In this document: one piece after another, positions 43,362-52,999 of the stretch | How the letters are laid out: every line of letters begins with the position of its first letter | Numbering within the stretch: the stretch's first letter is position 1 | The notes under the pieces: generated by a model | Told to the model about the DNA's origin: nothing | The model's database searches: none | What the model saw: only the letters and a program-made list of their open reading frames with translations | NCBI GenBank assembly: GCA_964472785.1 | Contig: CAYYMH010000015.1 | Location: forward strand, 1-64,000 | Direction: 5' to 3' | From: CAYYMH01 sp964472785 | GTDB taxonomy: Bacteria > Zhuqueibacterota > Zhuqueibacteria > Thermofontimicrobiales > Thermofontimicrobiaceae | Length of the DNA: 64,000 nt | Program-made: the position numbers and the translations under genes

Positions 43362-44754
43362 GCCAGAGAATCGCATTTTTAATCGCACACTTCAACTCAT
43401 TACTTTGAAAGGGTTATTTGTGAGGTTAGTTAAATTTTTTCATAAACAACCCAACGCTGGAAACATTAATGATGATTTTCCGGAAAAATTCAACGCGAAA
43501 TTGACGAATAAAAATTTTTATCCGCTTGACCATTTTAAGCAACGGCTTATTCTTGAAAAGCGAAGAGCGGAGCGATTGCAAACGCAATCTTCCATTCTTA
43601 TCGTTTCACAGAATAAAAGTGATAGTATTGAGTCTCAAATAACTTTTCAAGATAAGTATTTCGAAACATCTTTGAAGACCATCTGTGAAAATCTGAGAGA
43701 AACAGACGCCGTTAGTCTACTGAGTAAAGATAAACTATTAATCCTGTTGCCGGACACAGAAGTTGACGGCGCAAAATTGGTATGTAATATACTATACAAG
43801 CAATTGTTAACAAACAATCACTCAAGCAAATACAAAAAGAGTATCACCAATATTGAATTTGAGATCATTCCCTTTCCTCAAAATCCGGCTAATGAAAATA
43901 TCTCTACTGCTTTCTCAAACGAAAATAGCCTAACAACTTCGCCTCATTCTTCAGATGTGATGAAAAACTTTGGTAATCCTCATAATTTCTTAGAGCAATA
44001 TAATGATGAATATGATTCCAAATTTTGCGTCATGTGCTCAAATGGTCAATCACTAATTATGAAAATGGTAAATAATACATTTATTGATCAACAGCAGCTT
44101 GCAAAGTTCCAATATTTGGCAGCAAGGCTCATAAAGAAAACGATCGACGTAACCCTGGCATCTATTTTGCTATTATTATTGTCACCATTGTTGCTTATTA
44201 TCGCACTGCTGATAAAACTGACATCTGAAGGGCCTGTGCTTTTCATACAAAAACGAATGGGTCATGAGGGGAAGCAGTTTAATTTTCTCAAATTTCGTTC
44301 GATGTACACAAGCAGTGATACCAAATCACATCAAGAATATGTAAAAAAGCTCATCAATGGTAAAAACAATGAAATAAATAACGGCTCCAAAGATAATCCC
44401 ATGTTTAAAATCGCTGATGATCCGCGGATCACACCTATAGGAAAATTCATCAGAAAAACAAGTCTCGATGAATTACCTCAACTTTGGAACGTTATCACGG
44501 GCGATATGAGCCTGATCGGTCCGCGACCGCCGATTCCGTATGAAGTTGAAGATTATAAAACCTGGCATTTAAGGCGCATTATTGAAGTGAAGCCCGGCAT
44601 GACAGGTCTTTGGCAAATTTCAGGAAGAAACAAAACAACCTTTGATGAGATGGTCCGATTGGACATTCAGTATCTTCGAAACTGGTCAATCGCGCTTGAT
44701 TTTAAAATACTTTTTAAGACTTTTTTTGTTTTCTTTAATTCGACAGGAACCTAA
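43351..44754 (+). CDS. initiating sugar phosphotransferase with a degenerate GGDEF-like N-domain
   Basis: A 467-residue protein from the ATG at 43351, overlapping the kinase stop by 11 bases. The C-terminal half (about 260-467) is a bacterial sugar transferase (WcaJ/WbaP type): one membrane segment (about 270-295), FIQKRMGHEGKQFNFLKFRS, SLDELPQLWNV, IGPRPP and VKPGMTGLWQISGRN. It loads the first sugar phosphate onto undecaprenyl phosphate. The N-terminal half has a diguanylate-cyclase-like layout (FKQRLILEKRRAERL, then RETDAVSL and ILLPDTEVDGA), but the catalytic GGDEF position reads SKDKL. It may be an inactive cyclase-fold regulatory module. Confidence 0.85.
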   Translation: MDIKPENRIFNRTLQLITLKGLFVRLVKFFHKQPNAGNINDDFPEKFNAKLTNKNFYPLDHFKQRLILEKRRAERLQTQSSILIVSQNKSDSIESQITFQDKYFETSLKTICENLRETDAVSLLSKDKLLILLPDTEVDGAKLVCNILYKQLLTNNHSSKYKKSITNIEFEIIPFPQNPANENISTAFSNENSLTTSPHSSDVMKNFGNPHNFLEQYNDEYDSKFCVMCSNGQSLIMKMVNNTFIDQQQLAKFQYLAARLIKKTIDVTLASILLLLLSPLLLIIALLIKLTSEGPVLFIQKRMGHEGKQFNFLKFRSMYTSSDTKSHQEYVKKLINGKNNEINNGSKDNPMFKIADDPRITPIGKFIRKTSLDELPQLWNVITGDMSLIGPRPPIPYEVEDYKTWHLRRIIEVKPGMTGLWQISGRNKTTFDEMVRLDIQYLRNWSIALDFKILFKTFFVFFNSTGT

Positions 44755-44844
44755 GCCGTCTAATTTGGTATTGTGTCAGATTTGATTAAAGATTATGCCT
44801 GTATCCGAATTTGAATCCGACTTAATCAGAAAGGAAAACTAATC

Positions 44845-45921
44845 ATGAATAAAGTAAACGTAGCTGTCATTGGCTGTGGTTATTGGGGACCGAATTTGGT
44901 TAGAAATTTCAATAATATCCCGGATTTCGAAATGAAATTATGCTGTGATCTCGACCATAACAAATTGAAACGTGTCGAAAGTATCTGCCGGAATATTGAA
45001 TTGACTTCAGATATCAATGATGTATTAAACGATAAATCCATAGATGCGGTGGCAATTGCCACACCGGTTTACACGCATAAAGAAGTTGCCAAACAATGTC
45101 TGCAACACAACAAGCATGTATTTATTGAAAAGCCAATGGCATCATCATCCAAGGAATGCCTGGAACTGATTGCTTTAGCAGAACAGAAAAACAAAACTTT
45201 GATGGTCGGTCACACATTTGAATATACGGCAGCCGTAAATAAAATTAAAGAAATCATTGACAGCGGCGAATTGGGCGAGTTGTATTATATCAACTGTGTG
45301 CGGGCAAACTTGGGATTATTTCAGCCTGATATTAATGTGATTTGGGACTTAGCGCCACACGATCTCTCAATTTTAATGTACATCTTAGGTGATGCGCCGA
45401 TTTCTGTCAATGCGCAGGGACAGGGACATTTGCGAAAAGATATTGCAGAAGTTGCAACATTGTCCATTAGTTTCCCCAACCACATTATGGCATTTCTGCA
45501 CGAAAGCTGGCTCCACCCGGATAAAGTTCGACGCACGACCATCGTCGGTAGCAAAAAGATGTTGGTTTACGACGACATCAGTCAAAACGAAAAAATTCGC
45601 ATTTTTGACAAGGGTGTGGAGGCGCCTCCCTATTATGATTCGTACGCTGCATTCCATTTTTCGTATCGCTATGGCGATATTCTCATTCCAAAAATTAATG
45701 ACTATGAACCATTACGAGAAGAATGTGAGCACTTCTTAGATTGTATCAGAACCGGTAATGCGCCCAGTAGTGACGGATACAGCGGCTTGCGTGTCGTAAA
45801 AGTGATGGAAGCAGCAGATGAATCAATTGCTAATCACGGCGCCAAAGTTAACATTGATATTGAGAACTTATTCCCCAAAAAACAGGAAATGATGCAAAAT
45901 GCAGTATCAGCTAATCTCTGA
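44845..45921 (+). CDS. Gfo/Idh/MocA oxidoreductase, WlbA/WbpB-like
   Basis: A 358-residue NAD-dependent sugar dehydrogenase. The dinucleotide-binding motif is VIGCGYWGP (8-16), VFIEKPMA lies near 91-98, and WDLAPHDLSIL lies near 167-177. This group includes UDP-N-acetyl-glucosaminuronate 3-dehydrogenases (WlbA/WbpB), which open the path to 2,3-diacetamido uronic acids. The next gene encodes the matching hexapeptide acetyltransferase. The expected aminotransferase (WbpE type) is absent from the window. AAAGGAAAA precedes the ATG. Confidence 0.8.
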   Translation: MNKVNVAVIGCGYWGPNLVRNFNNIPDFEMKLCCDLDHNKLKRVESICRNIELTSDINDVLNDKSIDAVAIATPVYTHKEVAKQCLQHNKHVFIEKPMASSSKECLELIALAEQKNKTLMVGHTFEYTAAVNKIKEIIDSGELGELYYINCVRANLGLFQPDINVIWDLAPHDLSILMYILGDAPISVNAQGQGHLRKDIAEVATLSISFPNHIMAFLHESWLHPDKVRRTTIVGSKKMLVYDDISQNEKIRIFDKGVEAPPYYDSYAAFHFSYRYGDILIPKINDYEPLREECEHFLDCIRTGNAPSSDGYSGLRVVKVMEAADESIANHGAKVNIDIENLFPKKQEMMQNAVSANL

Positions 45922-46384
45922 TGATGTAAAATTAGGAAAAGATGTCAAAATATATAACTTTGTGAATCTTTACGGTTGTGAGATTGGTGACTTTACGAAA
46001 ATCGGTACGTTCGTTGAAATTCAGAAGAATGCTAAGATCGGAAAGAATTGTAAGATTTCCAGCCATAGCTTTATCTGTGAAGGCGTGACTATTGAAGATG
46101 ACGTTTTTATCGGACATGGTGTCACCTTTATCAATGATCCGTATCCACGCGCCACCAACGAACAAGGCGGACTTCAAAGCGAAGATGACTGGATTGTTGT
46201 CCCAACCATCGTAAAGAAAGGGGCATCCATTGGTTCAGGCGCAACTATTTTGAGTGGCGTGACGATTGGCGAAGGTGCACTCATTGGCGCAGGAAGTGTA
46301 GTTACAAAAAACATCCCAGCCAAAACCATTGCTGCTGGTAATCCAGCCCGTATTTTAAGAAAACTTGAAAATAATAAAGGGTGA
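45899..46384 (+). CDS. hexapeptide-repeat acyltransferase, WlbB/WbpD-like
   Basis: A 161-residue left-handed beta-helix protein with isoleucine-rich hexapeptide repeats (IGKNCKISSHSFICEGVTIE, then IGSGATILSGVTIGEGALIG). It has the family loop GHGVTFINDPYPRA. WbpD/WlbB enzymes acetylate the 3-amino group of a uronic acid nucleotide sugar. It overlaps the dehydrogenase gene by 23 bases, consistent with consecutive steps. Its stop overlaps the GTG start of the next gene. Confidence 0.85.
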   Translation: MQYQLISDDVKLGKDVKIYNFVNLYGCEIGDFTKIGTFVEIQKNAKIGKNCKISSHSFICEGVTIEDDVFIGHGVTFINDPYPRATNEQGGLQSEDDWIVVPTIVKKGASIGSGATILSGVTIGEGALIGAGSVVTKNIPAKTIAAGNPARILRKLENNKG

Positions 46385-47421
46385 CCGGCTTGGATTTGGA
46401 AATTGTAAATCCGGTGGAGATTGAAAAATGGGATGAATATATTGCTAATCTGAATCAGTCTTCAATTTTTTACACTGCCTCATGGGCTGAAATTTTATCA
46501 GAAACATACCATTTTACACCAAAATATTTTATGGCTCAAGCTGATGGTCAGTTGCAGTTTTTGTTACCGATCATGGAAATAAATAATTGGTTAACCGGAC
46601 GGCGTGCTGTTTCTTTACCCTTCACTGATTTTTGTGAGCCATACGTTGCTCAAGGAATTTCTTTCGGAAATTATCTTGACCGTATTATTTCAATAGGGCA
46701 AAATCTTGGCTGGAAAAGTATTGAATTAAGAGGCGCTGAACATTTAATAAACACGAACACCCCTTCACTCTACTATTATGATCATGAATTATCGTTAACA
46801 GAACCGTCAATTCTATTTGCAGGATTCAAAAAAAGCAATCAACGGAATATTCGAAAAGCAGAAAGCAATGGCATCAACACTGTTATTGATAATTCGAATC
46901 GTGGGCTGCAAGATTTTTATCGGTTAAATTGCATCACCCGTAAGAAACATGGTCTGCCGCCTCAGCCCTATTCTTTTTTTCGAAATGTCCGTAAAAAAAT
47001 CATTGCCAATAATTACGGCAAAATTTTTAAAGCAAAGTTTCGACAAAAAACGATTGCCGCAGCGATTTATTTTCACTTCAAAGATTCAGTTCTGTACAAA
47101 TACGGCGCTTCCGATCCCAATTTTTTGCCATTGCGTGCGAACAATTTAGTGATGTGGGAAGCAATCAAATATTTTGCTGAAAATAATTATCAAACCTTTG
47201 ACTTCGGTAAAACAGAATTAGCCAATCAGGGACTCCGTCGTTTCAAGCAAAGCTGGGGGACAACTGAAAAGCAAATGAGCTATTTTAAATACAGTTTCGA
47301 GAAAAACAGTTTTATCACTGAAGAAAATAAAGAAACCGGTTGGTACAATATGGTGTTCAGACATTTGCCGATACCTGTTTTGAAACTCACAGGCAAACTA
47401 TTATACAAACATGCAGGATAA
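46381..47421 (+). CDS. FemAB-like acyltransferase (paralogue 1 of 3)
   Basis: A 346-residue tandem-GNAT protein of the FemAB/Acetyltransf_6 type: IFYTASWAEILSETY near residue 30, KKSNQRNIRKAESNGI near 154, TRKKHGLPPQPYSFF near 185, and FDFGKTELANQGLRRFKQSWG near 280. Known FemAB enzymes transfer aminoacyl groups from tRNA to a cell-wall precursor. Related proteins occur in exopolysaccharide loci with undefined donors. Two further paralogues lie at 54014 and 56098. The start is a GTG overlapping the previous stop (GTGA). Confidence 0.75.
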   Translation: MTGLDLEIVNPVEIEKWDEYIANLNQSSIFYTASWAEILSETYHFTPKYFMAQADGQLQFLLPIMEINNWLTGRRAVSLPFTDFCEPYVAQGISFGNYLDRIISIGQNLGWKSIELRGAEHLINTNTPSLYYYDHELSLTEPSILFAGFKKSNQRNIRKAESNGINTVIDNSNRGLQDFYRLNCITRKKHGLPPQPYSFFRNVRKKIIANNYGKIFKAKFRQKTIAAAIYFHFKDSVLYKYGASDPNFLPLRANNLVMWEAIKYFAENNYQTFDFGKTELANQGLRRFKQSWGTTEKQMSYFKYSFEKNSFITEENKETGWYNMVFRHLPIPVLKLTGKLLYKHAG

Positions 47422-48346
47422 ATCAAAAAAAATAATCCGTTCTTTGTTTTACGTGCTCAAACCGCTGATTCCGAGACATTTTCAAATTTTCATGAGAAGA
47501 CGCATCGTTGCCGCTCAAAAACGAAAATTTCAAAATGTCTGGCCTGTTGATAAAAGCGCTGCTATGCCTCCTGCAAATTGGCAGGGCTGGCCCAATGGCA
47601 AGAAATTTGCTCTTGTATTAACCCATGACGTTGATACGCAAAAAGGACATGACCGCTGTTTGGATTTGATGGAACTGGAAAAGAGTATCGGATTTCGATC
47701 ATCGTTTAATTTTGTTCCTGAAAAATATCGGGTATCGGCTGAACTGCGAGATCAATTGACCCAAAATGGATTCGAAGTCGGTGTGCACGGACTGAATCAT
47801 GATGGAAAACTTTACCAATCGAAAAAGATGTTCGAGCAGCGCGCCGAGAGCATTAATCAATATTTACAAGAGTGGGGTGCGGTTGGTTTTCGTTCTCCGG
47901 CGATGCACCATAATTTGGAATGGTTAACGCAACTAAATATTGAATACGATGCCTCAACTTTTGATACCGATCCGTTCGAGCCACAATCTGATGGTGTCGG
48001 TACTATTTTTCCGTTCCGGGTAACAAACAAAGAGAATGGTCGCAGTTACTTCGAATTACCTTATACATTGGTGCAGGACTTTACCCATTTCATTTTGATG
48101 AAACGGAAAGACATCAGCATCTGGACCGAAAAATTGGACTGGATCGCTAAACACGGCGGCATGGCACTTTTGAACGTACACCCGGATTATATGAATTTTG
48201 GTAATGGAAAACTAAAAATAGATGAGTTTACGGCTGAATATTATGAGCGGTTTTTGACTTATGTAAAAAACCGTTATGAAGGGAAATATTGGCATGGGTT
48301 GGCGAAACAATTAGTAGTGTATTTGAAAAATTCGTTACTATCATAA
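47411..48346 (+). CDS. NodB-like polysaccharide deacetylase
   Basis: A 311-residue deacetylase overlapping the FemAB gene by 11 bases. The NodB motifs are LTHDVD near residue 74 (the TFDDG equivalent), VGVHGLNHDG near 124 and GFRSPAMHHNLEW near 158, with a later LNVHPDY. HVD-type variants of this family occur in polysaccharide loci of many phyla. It probably deacetylates a lipid-linked sugar. No signal peptide is evident. Confidence 0.75.
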   Translation: MQDKSKKIIRSLFYVLKPLIPRHFQIFMRRRIVAAQKRKFQNVWPVDKSAAMPPANWQGWPNGKKFALVLTHDVDTQKGHDRCLDLMELEKSIGFRSSFNFVPEKYRVSAELRDQLTQNGFEVGVHGLNHDGKLYQSKKMFEQRAESINQYLQEWGAVGFRSPAMHHNLEWLTQLNIEYDASTFDTDPFEPQSDGVGTIFPFRVTNKENGRSYFELPYTLVQDFTHFILMKRKDISIWTEKLDWIAKHGGMALLNVHPDYMNFGNGKLKIDEFTAEYYERFLTYVKNRYEGKYWHGLAKQLVVYLKNSLLS

Positions 48347-48382
48347 TTCAGATTTCTCGATCATTATTCAAAGTGTAACTAA

Positions 48383-49048
48383 ATGTTAGCTAATAGATTA
48401 TCTGAAAAGGTGAAGCAAGTTCTATTCATTATTAAAAGCCTAAACTGCTGTGAGTTATTAAGATTAATCTTGAGTAGACTCTATTCTGTGTCTAACTATT
48501 ATGTCATGAAAGTTAATCTAAAAACACTAAACGAATATCCACTCAAGAGACATCCATTAGGAGAACTCTCTTTATTAACGCAAGATGATTTGTTAACCAT
48601 TAAGAAGTCGATTAAGAATTACGATTGGCCTGATACAAGAGATCTGCTATCCAGAATTCAGTTTTATGAATCCGGTTTTCATAATTGCTACGTCATGAAG
48701 GTTAATGATAAAATTGCCTTTATTCAGTGGTTAATATATCCTGATGAAAACCGCATCATTAAAAAAAATTACCGAAATATTTTTTATGAAGTCCATGACA
48801 GCCAGGTAATTATTGAAAATGCTTTTACATTTCCTGAATACAGAGGGTATGGTTATCTCTCTTATGTTTCACGATTATTATTAAATAAAGCAGGTGAACA
48901 AGGTTATAAAAGCGCCATCGGATATGTGAAATACAATAATATCATTTCGTTGAATGAATTTTTTCGTATGGGATTCAAAATAACGGAGTCTCTTCGAGAA
49001 ATTAAATTTTTCTTTACCATACGCCGAAATTTAAAATTCAAAAAATAA
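48383..49048 (+). CDS. GNAT-fold N-acyltransferase
   Basis: A 221-residue protein whose second half has GNAT features: VIIENAFTFPEYRGYGYLSY (about 148-167), with the acyl-CoA-binding R/QxxGxG/A region in RGYGYLS, then YKSAIGYVKYNNIISLNEFFRMGF. It sits immediately upstream of an acyl carrier protein, so an acyl-ACP donor is possible. The acceptor is probably an amino sugar. Codon use is AT-rich. Confidence 0.6.
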   Translation: MLANRLSEKVKQVLFIIKSLNCCELLRLILSRLYSVSNYYVMKVNLKTLNEYPLKRHPLGELSLLTQDDLLTIKKSIKNYDWPDTRDLLSRIQFYESGFHNCYVMKVNDKIAFIQWLIYPDENRIIKKNYRNIFYEVHDSQVIIENAFTFPEYRGYGYLSYVSRLLLNKAGEQGYKSAIGYVKYNNIISLNEFFRMGFKITESLREIKFFFTIRRNLKFKK

Positions 49049-49105
49049 GTTGGATTAAGCAATTTTTAGTATTTTGTCATTTACTATCTAAAAAAAAAAG
49101 ACCGG

Positions 49106-49348
49106 ATGGAAAAAATTAAATCATTTATTGTCGACCAATTTTTATTTGGTGAAGCGGATTCGCTTGATGCAGACACCTCTTTTTTGGAGGAAAACATTAT
49201 TGACTCCTTGGGGATAATGGAATTAATCACATTTCTCGAAGAAACATACCATGTGAAAATTAATGATGATGAATTGACACCTGAAAATTTGGATAGTCTG
49301 AATCAAATATCAAGATTTATAAGCTATAAAATGAAGCAATCTAATTGA
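49106..49348 (+). CDS. acyl carrier protein
   Basis: An 80-residue four-helix carrier protein with the phosphopantetheine attachment Ser34 in IIDSLGIMEL and an acidic helix following (FLEETYHVKIND). A dedicated ACP in a capsule locus next to an AMP-forming ligase (51412) suggests that an acyl or aminoacyl group is activated and carried before transfer to the glycan. Confidence 0.85.
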   Translation: MEKIKSFIVDQFLFGEADSLDADTSFLEENIIDSLGIMELITFLEETYHVKINDDELTPENLDSLNQISRFISYKMKQSN

Positions 49349-49388
49349 TTTTACTATTTTCTCATACTTTAATTTAAATAAACTCTGA

Positions 49389-51377
49389 ATGTGTGGAATT
49401 GTCGGTATATGCTTTTATCGGAATCCCGGTAAAATATCACCGGAATTATTAATGCAGATGACATCTGAACTTGATCATCGCGGACCTGATGAACGCGGAA
49501 TCTATCTTGACAACCAAATTGGATTGGGACATACACGATTAAGTATTATCGACATTGACTCGGGAGCCCAGCCGATTTCAAATGAAGATGAGACGAAGTG
49601 GCTTGTTTTTAACGGAGAAATTTTTAATTACATAGAGCTCAAGGCAGAGCTATTAAAATCCGGACACCGATTTAAAACAAAAAGCGATGCCGAAGTTCTT
49701 TTGCATTTGTACGAAGATCATGGCGAAGAATGCCTGCAGAAGTTGAACGGCCAATTTGCTTTTGCGATATGGGATAACGTAAAAAAGGAATTATTTTTAG
49801 CACGAGACAGGGTTGGTATTCGCCCACTCTATTTCACATTCGTCAAAGACTGTCTTTTATTCGCCTCCGAAATAAAAGCGATATTAAAAAACAATTCAGT
49901 GGATAGAAACATTGACGCCATTGCCATTGACCAAATATTTACATTCTGGACCACGCTGCCAGAACAGACTCCGTTTTTGAATATCAAGGAATTACGTGCT
50001 GGTCACTATTTGAAAGTGTCCAATGGTTCGGTAAGAATTCAAAGATATTGGCACGATCCTTTTTATCCGGCTGAGGATTATTTTAAAAGCGATCCTGTCA
50101 ATCTTGTTGATGAGCTGCGTTCTTTGATAATTGATGCCGTTAAAATACGTTTACGTGCTGACGTGAAAGTCGGCACTTACTTGAGTGGTGGTTTGGACTC
50201 ATCCGGGATATCATCGTTAGTGGCAAAATATTTTGATCAAAATCTATCAACCTTCGGAATTCGGTTTGAAAATGAAAATTTTGACGAAGGTCATTTTCAA
50301 CATGAAGTCTCAAATTATCTTAAAACCAAACACACGGATATTCTGGCAACTGATGAAAATATCGGCGTATTTTTTCCTGATGTCATTCGACACTGTGAAA
50401 AACCTATTTTGAGAACGTCTCCGGTGCCTTTGTACCTTCTTTCGAAAAAAGTAAAAAAAAACGGCATAAAAGTCGTACTCACCGGTGAGGGTGCTGATGA
50501 ATATTTCGGTGGATACAATATTTTTCGAGAGATGAAAGCACGGTTATTTTGGTCAAAACAGCCAAATTCAAAATGGCGGAGTAAGCTCATCGAAAAGCTT
50601 TATCCGTTTATTTTTAAAGATTCCCGACAGAAAGCACTGATGACGAGTTTTTTTGCCAAAAATCTGGAAGACGTGAATAATCCGTTTTACTCTCATTTGA
50701 TTCGCTGGATGAATACTGCCAGGCTGAAAACATTTTTTTCCGATGAACTCAAGGCAGCCATCGGCAACTATAACGGAATCGACCAACTGCACCAGGATTT
50801 GCCGGAACATTTTAATAAATGGGATAATTTATCAAAAGCACAATATCTGGAATCGGCAATATTTATGAGTAATTATCTGCTCTCATCTCAAGGTGACCGC
50901 GTTGCTATGGCGAATTCCGTCGAAATCAGGCTGCCCTTTTTGGATATGCGTATTCTGGAATTTTTAGGAAGAATTTCACCGAATCTTAAAATCAAAGGTT
51001 TGAATGAAAAATACATCATGAAAAAATGTTTTGCAGACTTGCTACCCAAAAAAATTCTGTCACGCACAAAGCATCCCTATCGGGCGCCGATAAGAGAAAG
51101 TTTACTGAATAAAAAAAACGAGGAGTATGTAACAGATACATTGTCCCAATCGGCATTAGAAGAAGCAGGTATTTTTAATCCGATTAAAGTAAACAGGTTA
51201 ATCCAAAAAATCAAAGCCGCTAATTTTCCCAATGAAATTGAAGATATGGGTTTGGTCGGCATTTTATCGACACAGCTATTTCACAATCAGTTCATTCAGC
51301 GTCAGCCAGAAACCAAAAAACCGATTCCGGAAAAATGGCGAATTTTTGATTTTAGAGAAAAATCATCTCGGGCTTAA
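49389..51377 (+). CDS. asnB: AsnB-type glutamine amidotransferase
   Basis: A 662-residue protein starting MCGIVGI, which places catalytic Cys2 correctly, followed by the class II glutaminase domain (DHRGPDERG, FNGEIFNYIEL) and a synthetase domain with PP-loop YLSGGLDSSGIS (about 261-272). In polysaccharide loci such enzymes often amidate a sugar uronic acid instead of aspartate. With the WlbA/WlbB pair upstream a uronamide product is plausible. It lies between the ACP and the acyl ligase. Confidence 0.85.
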   Translation: MCGIVGICFYRNPGKISPELLMQMTSELDHRGPDERGIYLDNQIGLGHTRLSIIDIDSGAQPISNEDETKWLVFNGEIFNYIELKAELLKSGHRFKTKSDAEVLLHLYEDHGEECLQKLNGQFAFAIWDNVKKELFLARDRVGIRPLYFTFVKDCLLFASEIKAILKNNSVDRNIDAIAIDQIFTFWTTLPEQTPFLNIKELRAGHYLKVSNGSVRIQRYWHDPFYPAEDYFKSDPVNLVDELRSLIIDAVKIRLRADVKVGTYLSGGLDSSGISSLVAKYFDQNLSTFGIRFENENFDEGHFQHEVSNYLKTKHTDILATDENIGVFFPDVIRHCEKPILRTSPVPLYLLSKKVKKNGIKVVLTGEGADEYFGGYNIFREMKARLFWSKQPNSKWRSKLIEKLYPFIFKDSRQKALMTSFFAKNLEDVNNPFYSHLIRWMNTARLKTFFSDELKAAIGNYNGIDQLHQDLPEHFNKWDNLSKAQYLESAIFMSNYLLSSQGDRVAMANSVEIRLPFLDMRILEFLGRISPNLKIKGLNEKYIMKKCFADLLPKKILSRTKHPYRAPIRESLLNKKNEEYVTDTLSQSALEEAGIFNPIKVNRLIQKIKAANFPNEIEDMGLVGILSTQLFHNQFIQRQPETKKPIPEKWRIFDFREKSSRA

Positions 51378-51411
51378 ACCGAATCAACAAATAATTCCTT
51401 GAAATATCCAA

Positions 51412-52992
51412 ATGATTGAATTTGATCCGACATTGGTTCATGAATGGTTATCCAGATCGGCTCACCGCTATCCGGAAAAAGAGGCACTTATTTTTCGTGA
51501 TGAGCGCTGGACCTATAAAATGCTGGATCAGCACACCCAGCGATTAGCGATGTTTTTAAGCAATACTGGATTGCTTCGCCAGGACAGGGCAATTATTTTT
51601 TTGGATAATTGTTCAGAATCGGTGATTGCGATTTACAGTATTCTCAAAGCAGGGGCGATATTTGTGCCGCTGGATGGCACTCTTAAAACCCAGAAATTCA
51701 GATACGTACTCGAGAATTGTACCCCGAAGTATTTGATTACCCATGTCCAAAAAGCCAAAGTTGTTAAAGAAGCGCTGATTGGATCAAATATAAATTGTCA
51801 GATTATCTGGATTGGGAAAGAAGAAAAAATACCGGCTGAATTAGCGTCCTGCTCAGTAAGCTGGAGAAATATTTTTTCACCTTTGTGGAACGAAAAGAAC
51901 AGTTCCGCCCTGCCCTGCTGTATCGATGTGGATTTGGCAACGCTCATTTATACGTCGGGTTCCACCGGACAAGCCAAAGGCGTCATGACTACTCATCAAA
52001 ATATGATTTCAGCAGCGCGCAGTATTATTCAGTATCTTGACAATTCAGAAGATGATATTATTTTTAATGTTTTACCGTTATCATTCGATTATGGTCTGTA
52101 CCAAATCATAATGTCATTTATGTTTGGCGGGACAATCGTTTTGCATAATTCATTTTTGTACATGCATCAAGTACTGGAAATCATCGCAAGAGAAAAAGTC
52201 ACTGGATTCCCGGTAGTGCCAACCATTGTCGCCATGCTGCTGCAAATGCAGGATTTGAAAAAATATGATTTGAGCAATATGAGATATTTCAGTAACACGG
52301 CAGCCGCTCTACCGGTTGAATACATTCGGAATATGCAAAATTTGTTTCCAAAGACAAAAATTTATTCCATGTACGGATTGACAGAATGTAAACGAGTTTC
52401 CTATTTGTCACCAACAGAATTACAAAACAAGCCATCTTCGGTTGGCAAAGCCATGAAAAATTGTGAAGTCTTCGTTGTGGACGCCAATGGCAAAGAAGTC
52501 GAAGGCGGTCAGGAGGGTGAACTGATTGTACGCGGTTCCAATGTGATGCAGGGCTATTGGAAAGATCCAGAACTGACGGAAAAAACTTATAAACGAGGAA
52601 TATATCCTTATGACAGATTCTTACATTCCGGCGACTATTTTAAAAAAGATGAGGACGGCTATCTTTATTTCATTGGCAGAAGAGATGACATCATCAAAAG
52701 CCGGGGTGAAAAAGTCAGCGCCAAAGAAATCGAAAATGTGCTCTGCACGATGCCTGGTATTACAGAAGCAGCCGTGATTGGTGAAACCGATGAAATCATG
52801 GGACAAACCATCAAAGCCTTTGTGGTAACCAAAGCGGCTATTAATATAACTGAAAAAGAAATTTTAAAATTTTGTGCTGCAAATTTAGAATCATTCGCGG
52901 TTCCTAACTGTATTTTTGTTCGGGAAAGTTTACCAAAAACTGCCAATGGTAAAATTGATAAAAAAAAGTTGAAGTTGAATAAAGAAATTTGA
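51412..52992 (+). CDS. AMP-forming acyl (acyl-ACP) ligase
   Basis: A 526-residue ANL-family enzyme with the phosphate loop TSGSTGQAKG (181-190), MYGLTECKR (about 322-330), HSGDYFKKDEDGYLYFIGR (about 404-422) and the C-terminal lysine in LPKTANGKIDKKKL. It activates a carboxylic acid as an adenylate and probably loads it on the ACP encoded at 49106. Its relatives include the acyl ligases of exosortase-A polysaccharide loci. The substrate acid is unknown. Confidence 0.85.
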   Translation: MIEFDPTLVHEWLSRSAHRYPEKEALIFRDERWTYKMLDQHTQRLAMFLSNTGLLRQDRAIIFLDNCSESVIAIYSILKAGAIFVPLDGTLKTQKFRYVLENCTPKYLITHVQKAKVVKEALIGSNINCQIIWIGKEEKIPAELASCSVSWRNIFSPLWNEKNSSALPCCIDVDLATLIYTSGSTGQAKGVMTTHQNMISAARSIIQYLDNSEDDIIFNVLPLSFDYGLYQIIMSFMFGGTIVLHNSFLYMHQVLEIIAREKVTGFPVVPTIVAMLLQMQDLKKYDLSNMRYFSNTAAALPVEYIRNMQNLFPKTKIYSMYGLTECKRVSYLSPTELQNKPSSVGKAMKNCEVFVVDANGKEVEGGQEGELIVRGSNVMQGYWKDPELTEKTYKRGIYPYDRFLHSGDYFKKDEDGYLYFIGRRDDIIKSRGEKVSAKEIENVLCTMPGITEAAVIGETDEIMGQTIKAFVVTKAAINITEKEILKFCAANLESFAVPNCIFVRESLPKTANGKIDKKKLKLNKEI

Positions 52993-52999
52993 GTAATCA

